A stretch of 64,000 bases of DNA from Heligmosomoides polygyrus polygyrus (GCA_947396885.1 OX377202.1:21700001-21764000); one strand, 5' to 3'; positions 14,000-25,218 are shown, counted from the first letter of the stretch. A program made the numbers and translations. Notes: generated by a model from the letters alone, not told the origin.

Positions 14000-16900
14000 C
14001 AGGGTGAGGGGGGGGGTTTGGGTACTTCACAGTCTTTGCAACAACAACGGCAAAATGGAAAGTGTACTGTTTTGCAAAGACGAAACCTTAAGAGACCTAA
14101 AGAACATCGTTTTGTTTGATTAGCTGGGATGGATCACCACGCTTGTGTGTGTTTCACCTTTGTAGCGGTGTTCCCCCTACTACGATAGATCCCAGGACCA
14201 GTATGCGTATAGAGCGCTGAGCAATGTAACAGGATTCTAGCACCCTTCGTTGTTTGCTCTGTCTAAAAGCGCGCTGTTCAAATGAAAAAGATGCACGTTA
14301 TCTTCATCATTTGAGCGTAAGCAACCCCTTCTGAAGTACATCGCTTCTTTCTCACATCCTTCGCCATCATAAGCGGGCGGGTGATATTTCGGACATTCCA
14401 ACTACAGGGTGAGTATGTTTTCACTGAAAGGGGTCAGAAGCACAGCAACGAAAGCAAGATTGCTAAGAAGAGTATATCCGGCTTGCATTTTGGCGTCACC
14501 ACCTTTTCAGAGCCGGGAAAAATCAAAAAGTGTTGGAGAAACTAGTCGCACAAAAACCATTTCAAGTAAAAGACGGTAGTAGACAGCTGAGAAGGGAAGG
14601 CAGACCAACTTCATCTAACCTTATGGGCTCAGCTAATCTTCCTCATTTGGAGGCAGCAGGGTGAGGGGGGGGGGTTTGGGTACTTCACAGTCTTTGCAAC
14701 AACAACGGCAAAATGGAAAGTGTACTGTTTTGCAAAGACGAAACCTGAAGAGACCTAAAGAACATCGTTTTGTTTGATTAGCTGGGATGGATCACCACGC
14801 TTGTGTGTGTTTCACCTTTGTAGCGGTGTTCCCCCTACTACGATAGATCCCAGGACCAGTATGCGTATAGCGCGCTGAGCAATGTAACAGGATTCTAGCA
14901 CCCTTTGTAGTTTGCTCTGTCTAAAAGCGCGCTGTTCAAATGATAAAGATGCACGTTATCTTTATCATTTGATCGTAAGCAACCCCTTCTGAAGTACATC
15001 CCTTCATTCTCACATCCTTCGCCATCATAAGCGGGCGGGTGATATTTCGGACATTCCAACTACAGGGTGAGTATGTTTTCACTGAAAGGGGTCAGAAGCA
15101 CAGCAACGAAAGCAAGATTGCTAAGAAGAGTATATCCGGCTTGCATTTTGGCGTCACCACCTTTTCAGAGCCGGGAAAAATCAAAAAGTGTTGGAGAAAC
15201 TAGTCGCACAAAAACCATTTCAAGTAAAAGACGGTAGTAGACAGCTGAGAAGGGAAGGCAGACCAACTTCATCTAACCTTATGGGCTCAGCTAATCTTCC
15301 TCATTTGGAGGCAGCAGGGTGAGGGGGGGGGGTTTGGGTACTTCACAGTCTTTGCAACAACAACGGCAAAATGGAAAGTGTACTGTTTTGCAAAGACGAA
15401 ACCTGAAGAGACCTAAAGAACATCGTTTTGTTTGATTAGCTGGGATGGATCACCACGCTTGTGTGTGTTTCACCTTTGTAGCGGTGTTCCCCCTACTACG
15501 ATAGATCCCAGGACCAGTATGCGTATAGAGCGCTGAGCAATGTAACAGGATTCTAGCACCCTTCGTTGTTTGCTCTGTCTAAAAGCGCGCTGTTCAAATG
15601 AAAAAGATGCACGTTATCTTCATCATTTGAGCGTAAGCAACCCCTTCTGAAGTACATCGCTTCTTTCTCACATCCTTCGCCATCATAAGCGGGCGGGTGA
15701 TATTTCGGACATTCCAACTACAGGGTGAGTATGTTTTCACTGAAAGGGGTCAGAAGCACAGCAACGAAAGCAAGATTGCTAAGAAGAGTATATCCGGCTT
15801 GCATTTTGGCGTCACCACCTTTTCAGAGCACGGGAAAAATCAAAAAGTGTTGGAGAAACTGGTCGCACAAAAACCATTTCAAGTAAAAGACGGTAGTAGA
15901 CAGCTGAGAAGGGAAGGCAGACCAACTTCATCTAACCTTATGGGCTCAGCTAATCTTCCTCATTTGGAGGCAGCAGGTTGAGGGGGGGGGGAGTTGGAGT
16001 ACTTCACAGTCTTTGCAACAACAACGGCAAAATGGAAAGTGTACTGTTTTGCAAAGAAGAAACTTGAAGAGACCTAAAGAACATCGTTTTGTTTGATTAG
16101 CTGGGATGGATCACCACGCTTGTGTGTGTTTCACCTTTGTAGCGGTGTTCCCCCTACTACGATAGATCCCAGGACCAGTATGCGTATAGCGCGCTGAGCA
16201 ATGTAACAGGATTCTAGCACCCTTTGTAGTTTGCTCTGTCTAAAAGCGCGCTGTTCAAATGATAAAGATGCACGTTATCTTTATCATTTGATCGTAAGCA
16301 ACCCCTTCTGAAGTACATCCCTTCATTCTCACATCCTTCGCCATCATAAGCGGGCGGGTGATATTTCGGACATTCCAACTACAGGGTGAGTATGTTTTCA
16401 CTGAAAGGGGTCAGAAGCACAGCAACGAAAGCAAGATTGCTAAGAAGAGTATATCCGGCTTGCATTTTGGCGTCACCACCTTTTCAGAGCCGGGAAAAAT
16501 CAAAAAGTGTTGGAGAAACTAGTCGCACAAAAACCATTTCAAGTAAAAGACGGTAGTAGACAGCTGAGAAGGGAAGGCAGACCAACTTCATCTAACCTTA
16601 TGGGCTCAGCTAATCTTCCTCATTTGGAGGCAGCAGGGTGAGGGGGGGGGTTTGGGTACTTCACAGTCTTTGCAACAACAACGGCAAAATGGAAAGTGTA
16701 CTGTTTTGCAAAGACGAAACCTGAAGAGACCTAAAGAACATCGTTTTGTTTGATTAGCTGGGATGGATCACCACGCTTGTGTGTGTTTCACCTTTGTAGC
16801 GGTGTTCCCCCTACTACGATAGATCCCAGGACCAGTATGCGTATAGAGCGCTGAGCAATGTAACAGGATTCTAGCACCCTTCGTTGTTTGCTCTGTCTAA

Positions 16901-17950
16901 AAGCGCGCTGTTCAAATGAAAAAGATGCACGTTATCTTCATCATTTGAGCGTAAGCAACCCCTTCTGAAGTACATCGCTTCTTTCTCACATCCTTCGCCA
17001 TCATAAGCGGGCGGGTGATATTTCGGACATTCCAACTACAGGGTGAGTATGTTTTCACTGAAAGGGGTCAGAAGCACAGCAACGAAAGCAAGATTGCTAA
17101 GAAGAGTATATCCGGCTTGCATTTTGGCGTCACCACCTTTTCAGAGCACGGGAAAAATCAAAAAGTGTTGGAGAAACTGGTCGCACAAAAACCATTTCAA
17201 GTAAAAGACGGTAGTAGACAGCTGAGAAGGGAAGGCAGACCAACTTCATCTAACCTTATGGGCTCAGCTAATCTTCCTCATTTGGAGGCAGCAGGTTGAG
17301 GGGGGGGGGAGTTGGAGTACTTCACAGTCTTTGCAACAACAACGGCAAAATGGAAAGTGTACTGTTTTGCAAAGAAGAAACTTGAAGAGACCTAAAGAAC
17401 ATCGTTTTGTTTGATTAGCTGGGATGGATCACCACGCTTGTGTGTGTTTCACCTTTGTAGCGGTGTTCCCCCTACTACGATAGATCCCAGGACCAGTATG
17501 CGTATAGCGCGCTGAGCAATGTAACAGGATTCTAGCACCCTTTGTAGTTTGCTCTGTCTAAAAGCGCGCTGTTCAAATGATAAAGATGCACGTTATCTTT
17601 ATCATTTGATCGTAAGCAACCCCTTCTGAAGTACATCCCTTCATTCTCACATCCTTCGCCATCATAAGCGGGCGGGTGATATTTCGGACATTCCAACTAC
17701 AGGGTGAGTATGTCTTTCACTGAAAGAGGTCAGAAGCACAGCAGCGAAAGCAAGATTGTTAAGAAGAGTATATCCGGCTTGCATTTTGGCGTCACCACCT
17801 TTTCAGAGCCGGGAAAAATCAAAAAGTGTTGGAGAAACTAGTCGCACAAAAACCATTTCAAGTAAAAGACGGTAGTAGACAGCTGAGAAGGGAAGGCAGA
17901 CCAACTTCATCTAACCTTATGGGCTCAGCTAATCTTCCTCATTTGGAGGC
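14000..17950. repeat. Beta-gamma dimer block in array A
   Basis: Three successive beta-gamma pairs. The open frames at 15697 and 17015 are 1,318 bp apart, exactly two monomers, and share private variants (GTTGAGG before the G-run, GAAGAAACTTGAAG after it). The HOR period changes here from nine or five monomers to two. The partial monomer at the left edge of the window carries the same GTTGAGG variant. Boundaries are approximate. Confidence 0.7.
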
Positions 17951-20159
17951 AGCAGGGTGAGGGGGGGGGTTGGAGTACTTCACAGTCTTTGCAACAACAA
18001 CGGCAAAATGGAAAGTGTACTGTTTTGCAAAGACGAAACCTGAAGAGACCTAAAGAACATCGTTTTGTTTGATTAGCTGGGATGGATCACCACGCTTGTG
18101 TGTGTTCCACCTTTGTAGCGGTGTTCCCCCTACTACGATAGATCCCAGGACCAGTATGCGTATAGAGCGCTGAGCAATGTATCAGGATTCTAGCACCCTT
18201 CGTCGTTTGCTCTGTCTAAAAGCGCGCTGTTCAAATGATGAGGATGCACGTTATCTTTATCATTTGATCGTAAGCAACCCCTTCTGAAGTACATCCCTTC
18301 ATTCTCACATCCTTCGCCATCATAAGCGGGCGGGTGATATTTCGGACATTCCAACTACAGGGTGAGTATGTCTTTCACTGAAAGAGGTCAGAAGCACAGC
18401 AACGAAAGCAAGATTGTTAAGAAGAGTATATCCGGCTTGCATTTTGGCGTCACCACCTTTTCAGAGCCGGGAAAAATCAAAAAGTGTTGGAGAAACTAGT
18501 CGCACAAAAACCATTTCAAGTAAAAGACGGTAGTAGACAGCTGAGAAGGGAAGGCAGACCAACTTCATCTAACCTTATGGGCTCAGCTAATCTTCCTCAT
18601 TTGGAGGCAGCAGGGTGAGGGGGGGGGGTTGGAGTACTTCACAGTCTTTGCAACAACAACGGCAAAATGGAAAGTGTACTGTTTTGCAAAGACGAAACCT
18701 GAAGAGACCTAAAGAACATCGTTTTGTTTGATTAGCTGGGATGGATCACCACGCTTGTGTGTGTTCCACCTTTGTAGCGGTGTTCCCCCTACTACGATAG
18801 ATCCCAGGACCAGTATGCGTATAGCGCGCTGAGCAATGTATCAGGATTCTAGCACCCTTCGTCGTTTGCTCTGTCTAAAAGCGCGCTGTTCAAATGATGA
18901 GGATGCACGTTATCTTCATCATTTGAGCGTAAGCAACCCCTTCTGAAGTACATCGCTTCTTTCTCACATCCTTCGCCATCATAAGCGGGCGGGTGATATT
19001 TCGGACATTCCAACTACAGGGTGAGTATGTCTTTCACTGAAAGGGGTCAGAAGCACAGCAACGAAAGCAAGATTGCTAAGAAGAGTATATCCGGCTTGCA
19101 TTTTGGCGTCACCACCTTTTCAGAGCACGGGAAAAATCAAAAAGTGTTGGAGAAACTGGTCGCACAAAAACCATTTCAAGTAAAAGACGGTAGTAGACAG
19201 CTGAGAAGGGAAGGCAGACCAACTTCATCTAACCTTATGGGCTCAGCTAATCTTCCTCATTTGGAGGCAGCAGGGTGAGGGGGGGGGTTGGAGTATTTCA
19301 CAGTCTTTGCAACAACAACGGCAAAATGGAAAGTGTACTGTTTTTCAAAGACGAAACCTGAAGAGACCTAAAGAACATCGTTTTGTTTGATTAGCTGGGA
19401 TGGATCACCACGCTTGTGTGTGTTTCACCTTTGTAGCGGTGTTCCCCCTACTACGATAGATCCCAGGACCAGTATGCGTATAGAGCGCTGAGCAATGTAA
19501 CAGGATTCTAGCACCCTTCGTTGTTTGCTCTGTCTAAAAGCGCGCTGTTCAAATGAAAAAGATGCACGTTATCTTCATCATTTGAGCGTAAGCAACCCCT
19601 TCTGAAGTACATCGCTTCTTTCTCACATTCTTCGCCATCATAAGCGGGCGGGTGATATTTCGGACATTCCAACTACAGGGTGAGTATGTCTTTCACTGAA
19701 AGGGGTCAGAAGCACAGCAACGAAAGCAAGATTGTTAAGAAGAGTATATCCGGCTTGCATTTTGGCGTCACCACCTTTTCAGAGCCGGGAAAAATCAAAA
19801 AGTGTTGGAGAAACTAGTCGCACAAAAACCATTTCAAGTAAAAGACGGTAGTAGACAGCTGAGAAGGGAAGGCAGACCAACTTCATCTAACCTTATGGGC
19901 TCAGCTAATCTTCCTCATTTGGAGGCAGCAGGGTGAGGGGGGGGGGGTTGGGGTACTTCACAGTCTTTGCAACAACAACGGCAAAATGGAAAGTGTACTG
20001 TTTTGCAAAGACGAAACCTGAAGAGACCTAAAGAACATCGTTTTGTTTGATTAGCTGGGATGGATCACCACGCTTGTGTGTGTTTCACCTTTGTAGCGGT
20101 GTTCCCCCTACTACGATAGATCCCAGGACCAATATGCGTATAGCGCGCTGAGCAATGTA

Positions 20160-20720
20160 ACAGGATTGGAGCACCCTTCGTAGTTTGCTCTGTCTGAAAG
20201 CGCGTTGTTCAAATGATAAAGATGCACGTTATCTTTATCATTTGAGCGTTTGCAACCCCTTCTGAAGTACATCCCTTCATTCTCACGTCCTTCGCCATCA
20301 TAAGCGGGCGGGTGATATTTCGGACATTCCAACCACAGGGTGAGCACGTCTTTTACTGAAAGAGGTCAGAAGCACAGCAATGAAAGCATGATTATTAAGA
20401 AGAGTATATCCGGCTTGCTTTTTGGCATCACCTCATTTTCAGAGCCGGGAAAAATCAACAAGTGTTGGAGAAATTGGTCGCACAAAAACCATTTCAAGTA
20501 AAAGACGGTAGTAGACAGCTGAGAAGGGAAGGCAGACCAACTTCATCTAACCTTATGGGCTCAGCTAATCTTCCTCATTTGGAGGCAGCAGGGTGAGGGG
20601 GGGGTTGGAGTACTTCACAGTCTTTGCAACAACAACGGCAAAATGGAAAGTGTACTGTTTTGCAAAGACGAAACCTGAAGAGACCTAAAGAACATCGTTT
20701 TGTTTGATTAGCTGGGATGG
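20160..20720. repeat. Mosaic edge monomer of array A
   Basis: The left part (20,160-20,460) carries array-B variants: GAGCGTTTGCAACC, CCACAGGGTGAGCACG and TTTGGCATCACCTCATTTTC, all found again near 46,135-46,330. The right part returns to array-A consensus up to about 20,715, then switches abruptly to the diverged edge sequence GGGGCACCACGTTTGCGCG. The matching position of copy 2 (56,000-56,210) is diverged throughout, so array-A consensus seems to have spread into the copy-1 edge by conversion or unequal exchange. Confidence 0.75.
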
Positions 20721-20928
20721 GGCACCACGTTTGCGCGTGTTTTACGCTTCTAGCCAGTCTCCCCCCACTAGTATAGAGAAACCAATATGCGTACTTCCCG
20801 CTGAGCAATGCAACAGGATTGGTGCAGCCTTTGCAGTTTGCTCTGTCCAAAAGCGCGCAGTTCAAATAATAGAAATCCACGCTACATTTATCATTTATAA
20901 TACAACGTAAGCAACCCCTTCTAAAGTA

Positions 20929-22183
20929 TTAGGTTGTATCGAAATAAATGGCAGTGAACCACTGTAAATTTAAACAGTTAATATCTCGGCTTGTAGGAAA
21001 GTTTATTAATCGAAATAGAAACCTTCTGGTTCTACGCATCTTTTTCAATGTGACACAAGCTTTTTATCCCAGTAGCATAAAAATCAGAAGTTCTGGAATT
21101 GACGAAATCTTCGAAGGTGCTTTCGGCATCCTGTTGGTATTTGAATATTGTCCCTACCAAGAAGTCGGCAAGATGCTTGAAGAAATAGTAGTCTGTTGGG
21201 GAGATGTCGGGGAAAACGGAGGATGGGGTTGAGTTTCAATGCTCAGCTCATTCAATTTCTGCAACGTCATTCGTGCTACATGGGGGCGAGCATTGTCCTG
21301 CAGAAGGAGAACTCGCCTTCGGTTTACCAAGGCCGGCCGGATATCCTTCAACTTCTTCATCATTTCTTTAACTTCAATGCAGTACTTCTCTGCCGTGATG
21401 GATTCACCGTGAGGGAGGAAGCTGTGGTGAATAATTCCCAGCGAACACCACCATAGTGTCACCATTACTTTCTTTTGGTGCAATTCCGGCTTCGCAAAAA
21501 CCTTGGGGTTCTCAACGCTGTCCACCCACTGTGCCGATCGTCGCCTGTTGTCGTACATTATCCATTTCTCGCCACAGGTTACGATGCGATCAAGGAATGG
21601 TCAGTTTCGTTCCGTAGAAGCAGTGCGGACGAGATCTCATATCGTCGGTTTCTTTGCTCCTCAGACAGCTCGTGAGGCACCCATCTTTCCAGCTTTTTCG
21701 TCTTTCCAATTTCCTTCAGATGCCGGGCAGCTATGTTGTGACTGACGCCAAGAACCTTCGCTATCTCCCCCTACCACATCTCTCAGCTTGTCCTCATCAA
21801 CATCACTATGCCTCCCACGACCTTCATGTTCTTCCAAGCTCTCATCTCCATTCCGGAACATCTGATACCAGCGATACGCCGTCCAAATTGTGGAACATCC
21901 TTGACCGAATGCGGCGTTGATTTTCTCGTCCGCCTCCTTAGCTGTAGTGCCCAGCTTGAATTCATACAAGTAAATGCCTCGGATTACCCTTTTGTCCATC
22001 TGCAAAAAAGTCAGTAAAACTCTAAAGTTTTCCCACTTTTACATAGAAAATTTGGTACTTTCCGGTAGAACAAAGTTTGCGCTTCTAAATGATATGCCAC
22101 ATGTTACGGTTTGTTCTTGATCGAACGCATAAAGACGCGCCAAAATGGCGCGAGCTAGTGCCATTTAATTCGTTACAACCAAA
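20929..22183 (-). mobile_element. mariner transposon, copy 1 (decayed)
   Basis: A 1,255-bp element with inverted ends (TTAGGTTGTA at the left; reverse complement TTTGGTTGTA at the right), flanked by TA at 20927-20928 and 22184-22185. The target is a satellite monomer: CCCCTTCTAAAG stands to the left and ACATCCCCTTATTCTC to the right, and these are contiguous in intact monomers. Length, TA target and encoded protein fit the Tc1/mariner DD34D class. The same junctions appear in copy 2, so insertion preceded the segmental duplication. Confidence 0.95.
21007..21999 (-). pseudogene. mariner transposase pseudogene, copy 1
   Basis: DD34D mariner transposase in pieces, read from an ATG at 21,999 to a TAA at 21,007-21,009. 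The N-terminal part (21,999-21,661) carries the helix-turn-helix region with YLYEFKLGTTAKEADEKI and WYQMFRNGDESLEE. The catalytic part (21,558-21,154) has WVDSVENPKVFAKPELHQKK and the second aspartate in LLLQDNARPH. A frameshift follows at HPPFSP; the third aspartate motif (SPD...PTDYYFF) is in another frame. A second frameshift lies between the N-terminal and catalytic parts, and a third near the C-terminus (about 21,045). The first catalytic aspartate is replaced: the motif reads TCGEKW where the family has a GDEKW-type motif. The protein should be inactive. Family length is about 345 residues. Confidence 0.92.
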
Positions 22184-22290
22184 TACATCCCCTTATTCTC
22201 ACATCCTTCGCCGTCAGGGCGGGTGATATTTCGGACACTCCAACTACAGGGTGAGCATGTCTTCTCCTGAAAGGGGGCAGAAGCAGAGCT
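22184..22290. repeat. Satellite remnant to the right of the mariner
   Basis: TACATCCCCTTATTCTCACA, followed by GGGCGGGTGATATTTCGGAC and a segment ending near CAGAAGCAGAGC, is the continuation of the monomer split by the mariner. Similarity ends near 22,290, which is the true right edge of array A in copy 1. Confidence 0.85.
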
Positions 22291-22575
22291 AAGGGAGTTC
22301 AGGGTAAGAAAAAATGTTTGGCTTTCTTTGACGTAGTTACCTCCAACTCCACTATTTCACTGGAATCCCTCTAACCAGCATACGCCGCAGTTAATTCCGA
22401 CAAACGATCGAATGTGCATCTGGATTTAGAAGACGTGCCACAGATGGGACTTTGATCAGCATCCTTGAGACTTTCAGATGACTTTTTAAAGGCTTCGTGC
22501 AACAGCGAGTGTGGGCGTACCTGATTCTCACTTTCGTTCTTTGCCGGCACATGGGTAAGAGGGTATTGGTGGAGT

Positions 22576-22595
22576 GGGTGGGGTGAGGGTAGGGG
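22576..22595 (+). other. G-quadruplex-capable tract, copy 1
   Basis: GGGTGGGGTGAGGGTAGGGG has four G-runs of at least three bases with loops of 1, 3 and 2 nt, the pattern expected for a parallel quadruplex. It is kept in copy 2 with one G fewer in the last run. No gene context is visible. Confidence 0.5.
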
Positions 22596-23014
22596 AGAAT
22601 GAGTAAGTGTAATGTTAATGTAGAGTGTAATCGGAGTAATGTTATTCCCGTCGGCTGTGAACCGTATCGAGCAATCTACCAATATCAATTGATTTCGTTT
22701 GTGTTTCCCCAGAATAAGCACTTCGGATTAAGACTCTCTATCTGTTGCTCGCCATGTATAAAACGAGTACATTCAGAGAATGAATCGCGTACGTCATTCA
22801 AAGGGTGGGTAGACCCCATAGGTGTAGCTTTAAGACTTAAAGAGGACAAGAAGACGGTAGGGGTGTTTTGTTCTCCGGGTTTGGGGCAAAGCCCCCAACC
22901 AGACGTTTGGCGCCAGTAGGCCGATGAACTCTGGTATAAACATAATGCCTCTTTTCGTAAGTGAACTATACTTACGTACTTGTGTGGAGTTCCGTATCTC
23001 GGCACATATCCACA

Positions 23015-23306
23015 AAGGATAAGGATAAAGGACGGCGTTACTCAATCCCTTCTGGGATGCGCCAGCGCACTCTACTTCTACAGGATGTCGTGGAGGCGAT
23101 ATGAATGCGTATTTGGCCATACAATGACTTGCGGTGGCTAGCCGATGAACAAGTCAGCGCTCTATCCTTCCCAGACGAGTCTGGTAGCAATTCACCGACC
23201 CCAGAGGGATGGAAGGCTTGGTTGGCCTGGGCGGGAAATCCGAACCAGGAACCTGGTATCGGGTGCACGCGACAGTCGCGCCTCCTCTGACTGCGCCACA
23301 CGCGCC
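23015..23306 (-). mobile_element. tRNA-derived SINE, copy 1
   Basis: A 292-bp element flanked by perfect 12-bp direct repeats CACATATCCACA at 23003-23014 and 23307-23318. Read on the minus strand, its head is tRNA-like: an A-box-like TGGCGCAGTCAGAGG (plus 23284-23298) and a B-box-like GGTTCGGATTT (plus 23236-23246). Its tail is a short simple repeat ending in TTATCCTTATCCTT. tRNA-like head, simple-repeat tail and target-site duplication together define a SINE mobilised by a LINE. A tRNA pseudogene alone would not explain the length or the tail. It is also present, with the same junctions, in copy 2. Confidence 0.75.
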
Positions 23307-23318
23307 CACATATCCACA

Positions 23319-24647
23319 TAAGGTGCACCAATTAGGCTTTGTAAAGCAATATTCCGACACCACCTGCTTCTTCTTTTATCAAAATCGTAATCTAAAAATT
23401 GACTGGATAGTTTTGAAAAATTGTTCATTCGAATACAAAAAGCTGAAAATATGAAAAACTAAAAATTCCATTAACTTGGCACCCACCGTTGTGATGAAAT
23501 GGGACTTCGGTGGGTTCTCCTAATACGATATCGTGGTTTTGAGCATTTCATTAAAACATTTTACTATTTCTTGTGAGCCACCCTTTTCGCACCTGAATAT
23601 CATTTCTAAAGTCTTCTTTGGTCCTTATGTGCTCCGTAAATAGCCTGCATAAAGGTGTTCATACCAGTTCTGCAGCGAACATCTTATTGTCCGCAATTAT
23701 CAGTATCGCCACGCGATGATGATATTGCTCCTCATTGCTGAGCGATTTGCTCATCGCTCGGTGATTAGCTACTATGCCATCGTTTCGAACGCATGGTGCA
23801 AGCACCAACACTCTTGCAGAAAAGCGCGACGATCGCGTTGCACCGATAGTGGGCTTCGCGTCGCCACGCGAACGCTCTGAATGCCCCATCACACGAGCAG
23901 TGAAATAACCGGTTGTGGACCGCTCACCGGACCTTCGTCCTAAAATAGCCCCTACAAGTCACCTGTTACGTAAAAAACGTCATTTTCACCTGCAGGTGAA
24001 CTCTCCCAGTGTCTGAGGGGGCCTTGACCAAAGGAAGGAGGCAATCCAGACGGGTATGAACTCGTTCCAAACGTGTAAAATGCCGGCCGCGTCACCACGT
24101 ACCTGTGTTTGAGCACTGACAGGCTGCCCCGTCTTCCTTGCATTGCATCGCTAGAGGGCGGTAAGCGGTTGATAAATCTGGCCCTGGTTTGCGCACTTCT
24201 TTGATAAAAAGGACCGCACAATCTCGCTAGTGTTATTTGTGCATGCATCCCAAAATCAGTCCACAGTTGGCCCCTAGTTAGACACCGTGGGGCTAAGCGG
24301 CTTGGAGGGAGGGGGTCACCGTGAAAGGCAGCTCTATACGTTCTGTATTGCACGAAATTAAAAATTTCTGTGATGATTGAGCTAGGCCATTTCTGCTGTA
24401 ATTCAACATTGATGTGCGCTTTTTCCAAGGCGGAACCACATAGTACAAGGTGACGCCTTGCGCCGACACCGCACTCTCCTCTCGTAAGGGCCTAATGGAA
24501 ATGTGGCATTGGCCACAAGAGTTAGTGTAGAGCTTTGTTCGTTTTGTTTTGTTCCTTTTCCCGAACTGAGGAGTCCCAGATTTTGTATTCAATTTAAGTG
24601 ACCACCTTTAATCGGTAATCACTTTTGACAAGACCATAACAACAGCC
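23319..24647. other. Unassigned intergenic stretch, copy 1
   Basis: No recognised gene. Minus-strand frames of 158 codons (23,952-24,428) and 99 codons (24,293-24,592) stay open in both duplicate copies, but they overlap each other, lack domains and show no splice or start context that I trust. A G-rich segment near 24,296 (GCGGCTTGGAGGGAGGGGGT) resembles the arm of the inverted repeat at 30,268, so part of this may be repeat-derived. Confidence 0.5.
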
Positions 24648-24654
24648 TTTTCAG
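24648..24654 (+). promoter_or_regulatory. Putative trans-splice acceptor (TTTTCAG)
   Basis: TTTTCAG matches the nematode acceptor consensus and ends 7 nt before the ATG at 24,662, the usual spacing for SL1 addition. An identical site precedes the paralogue at 60,149-60,155. Confidence 0.55.
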
Positions 24655-24661
24655 GACGACA

Positions 24662-24880
24662 ATGTCGATCAAAATTGCATCGCTCGTCCTTCTTCTTTGC
24701 GTAGCTGCTGCATCAGCTGAGCCGGTTTGCTGTTTAAAAACTTCAATTAAAACATTGGAAACATTACGTGTTAGGGAAATACAAGTGCTCCGACACGCCT
24801 ATCTGGGTGTTTCGTACTTGCACGCCACGCGCGATCTTAGAACGTCACTCGCTACGGAAACAAATTTTTATAGAACATAA
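24662..24880 (+). CDS. Candidate secreted peptide, first exon (copy 1)
   Basis: The ATG lies 7 nt behind a TTTTCAG acceptor. The first ~19 residues (MSIKIASLVLLLCVAAASA) form a textbook signal peptide: basic n-region, leucine-rich core and A-S-A cleavage site. The frame continues to residue 72, but the part after the signal looks less protein-like. One alternative is that exon 1 ends after codon 21 (..AEP) at a GTTTGC donor near 24,725 and joins an acceptor (CACGCAG) at 24,900 in phase 0. The mature product is not recognised. The sequence is identical in copy 2, which implies a recent duplication, constraint, or both. The signal peptide and acceptor are seen; the gene model is inference. Confidence 0.5.
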   Translation: MSIKIASLVLLLCVAAASAEPVCCLKTSIKTLETLRVREIQVLRHAYLGVSYLHATRDLRTSLATETNFYRT

Positions 24881-24900
24881 AGTCCGCTAACATCACGCAG

Positions 24901-25218
24901 GAGATCCGCCTTCTGAATTCGGACTCTCAGAAACGCGTGCAGTTGCCAGTGTCAAGCAGAAGGAGGCTGAGCTTCCTCTGCTGCAGAGTTCCTCCTACTG
25001 ACCCCCATCCTGATTCCCCTCCATGTCCGTCCTTCCTGCTCGCTTTCGGTCCCCCACCTTCAAAGTCACCTTACTCCTCTTACCCCTTTAGTGGTCCTCC
25101 CATCGGCACAAAGTCGGCGACTTTGCTTCTGAATCTGGACGCTCAGAAACGGGCGCATTATCCGTTGTGTCAAGCAGTAAAAGGTTGGGCTTCCCCTGCT
25201 GGCAACATCCCACGTTGA
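24901..25218 (+). CDS. Possible second exon of the secreted-peptide gene
   Basis: An open frame of about 105 codons starts directly behind the possible acceptor CATCACGCAG and ends at TGA 25,216-25,218. It joins the upstream signal-peptide frame in phase 0 if the donor near 24,725 is used. It contains two related segments in the same frame, LLNSDSQKR and LLNLDAQKR, about 70 codons apart, each with a dibasic KR, separated by a proline-rich linker. This could be a precursor with two related peptides, or chance in a duplicated DNA segment. No family is recognised. Confidence 0.3.
   Translation, partial: EIRLLNSDSQKRVQLPVSSRRRLSFLCCRVPPTDPHPDSPPCPSFLLAFGPPPSKSPYSSYPFSGPPIGTKSATLLLNLDAQKRAHYPLCQAVKGWASPAGNIPR

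Larger units (their letters stand above)
1..20928. repeat. Satellite array A, ~659-bp monomers
   Basis: About 32 head-to-tail monomers of 658-660 bp; the length varies mainly through a G-run of 7-12 bases. Equivalent points fall at 1900, 2559, 7823, 8482, 11117 and 11776. The window begins inside a monomer, so the array continues to the left. Three classes are told apart by the bases around the conserved GATGCACGTTATCTT segment: alpha (AAATGATGAGGAT), beta (AAATGAAAAAGAT) and gamma (AAATGATAAAGAT). From the left the order is a-b-b-b-g-a-a-b-b-g-b-b-b-g-a-a-b-b-g-a-a-b-g-b-g-b-g-a-(a/b)-b, followed by a mosaic and a diverged edge monomer. The 85-94-codon open frames that recur in each monomer start at GTG or ATA and carry no recognisable domain; I treat them as by-products of the repeat. 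The function of the satellite is unknown. Confidence 0.97.

Noticed and set aside
1900..19278. Recurrent 85- and 94-codon open frames in satellite monomers as a tandem gene family
   Set aside because: They start at GTG or ATA, recur only because the DNA repeats, and are broken in many monomers by a one-base change at GAGCCGGG/GAGCACGGG. They carry no domain or signal peptide.
20575..20910. Open frames over the array edge as genes
   Set aside because: They lie in diverged satellite sequence and have overlapping partners on both strands.
1..20928. CRISPR array
   Set aside because: Repeats are ~659 bp, contiguous and without spacers, and the genome is eukaryotic.
23284..23306. A functional tRNA gene
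   Set aside because: A- and B-box-like motifs exist, but the cloverleaf is degenerate and a 292-bp element with TSD and tail surrounds it; SINE fits better.
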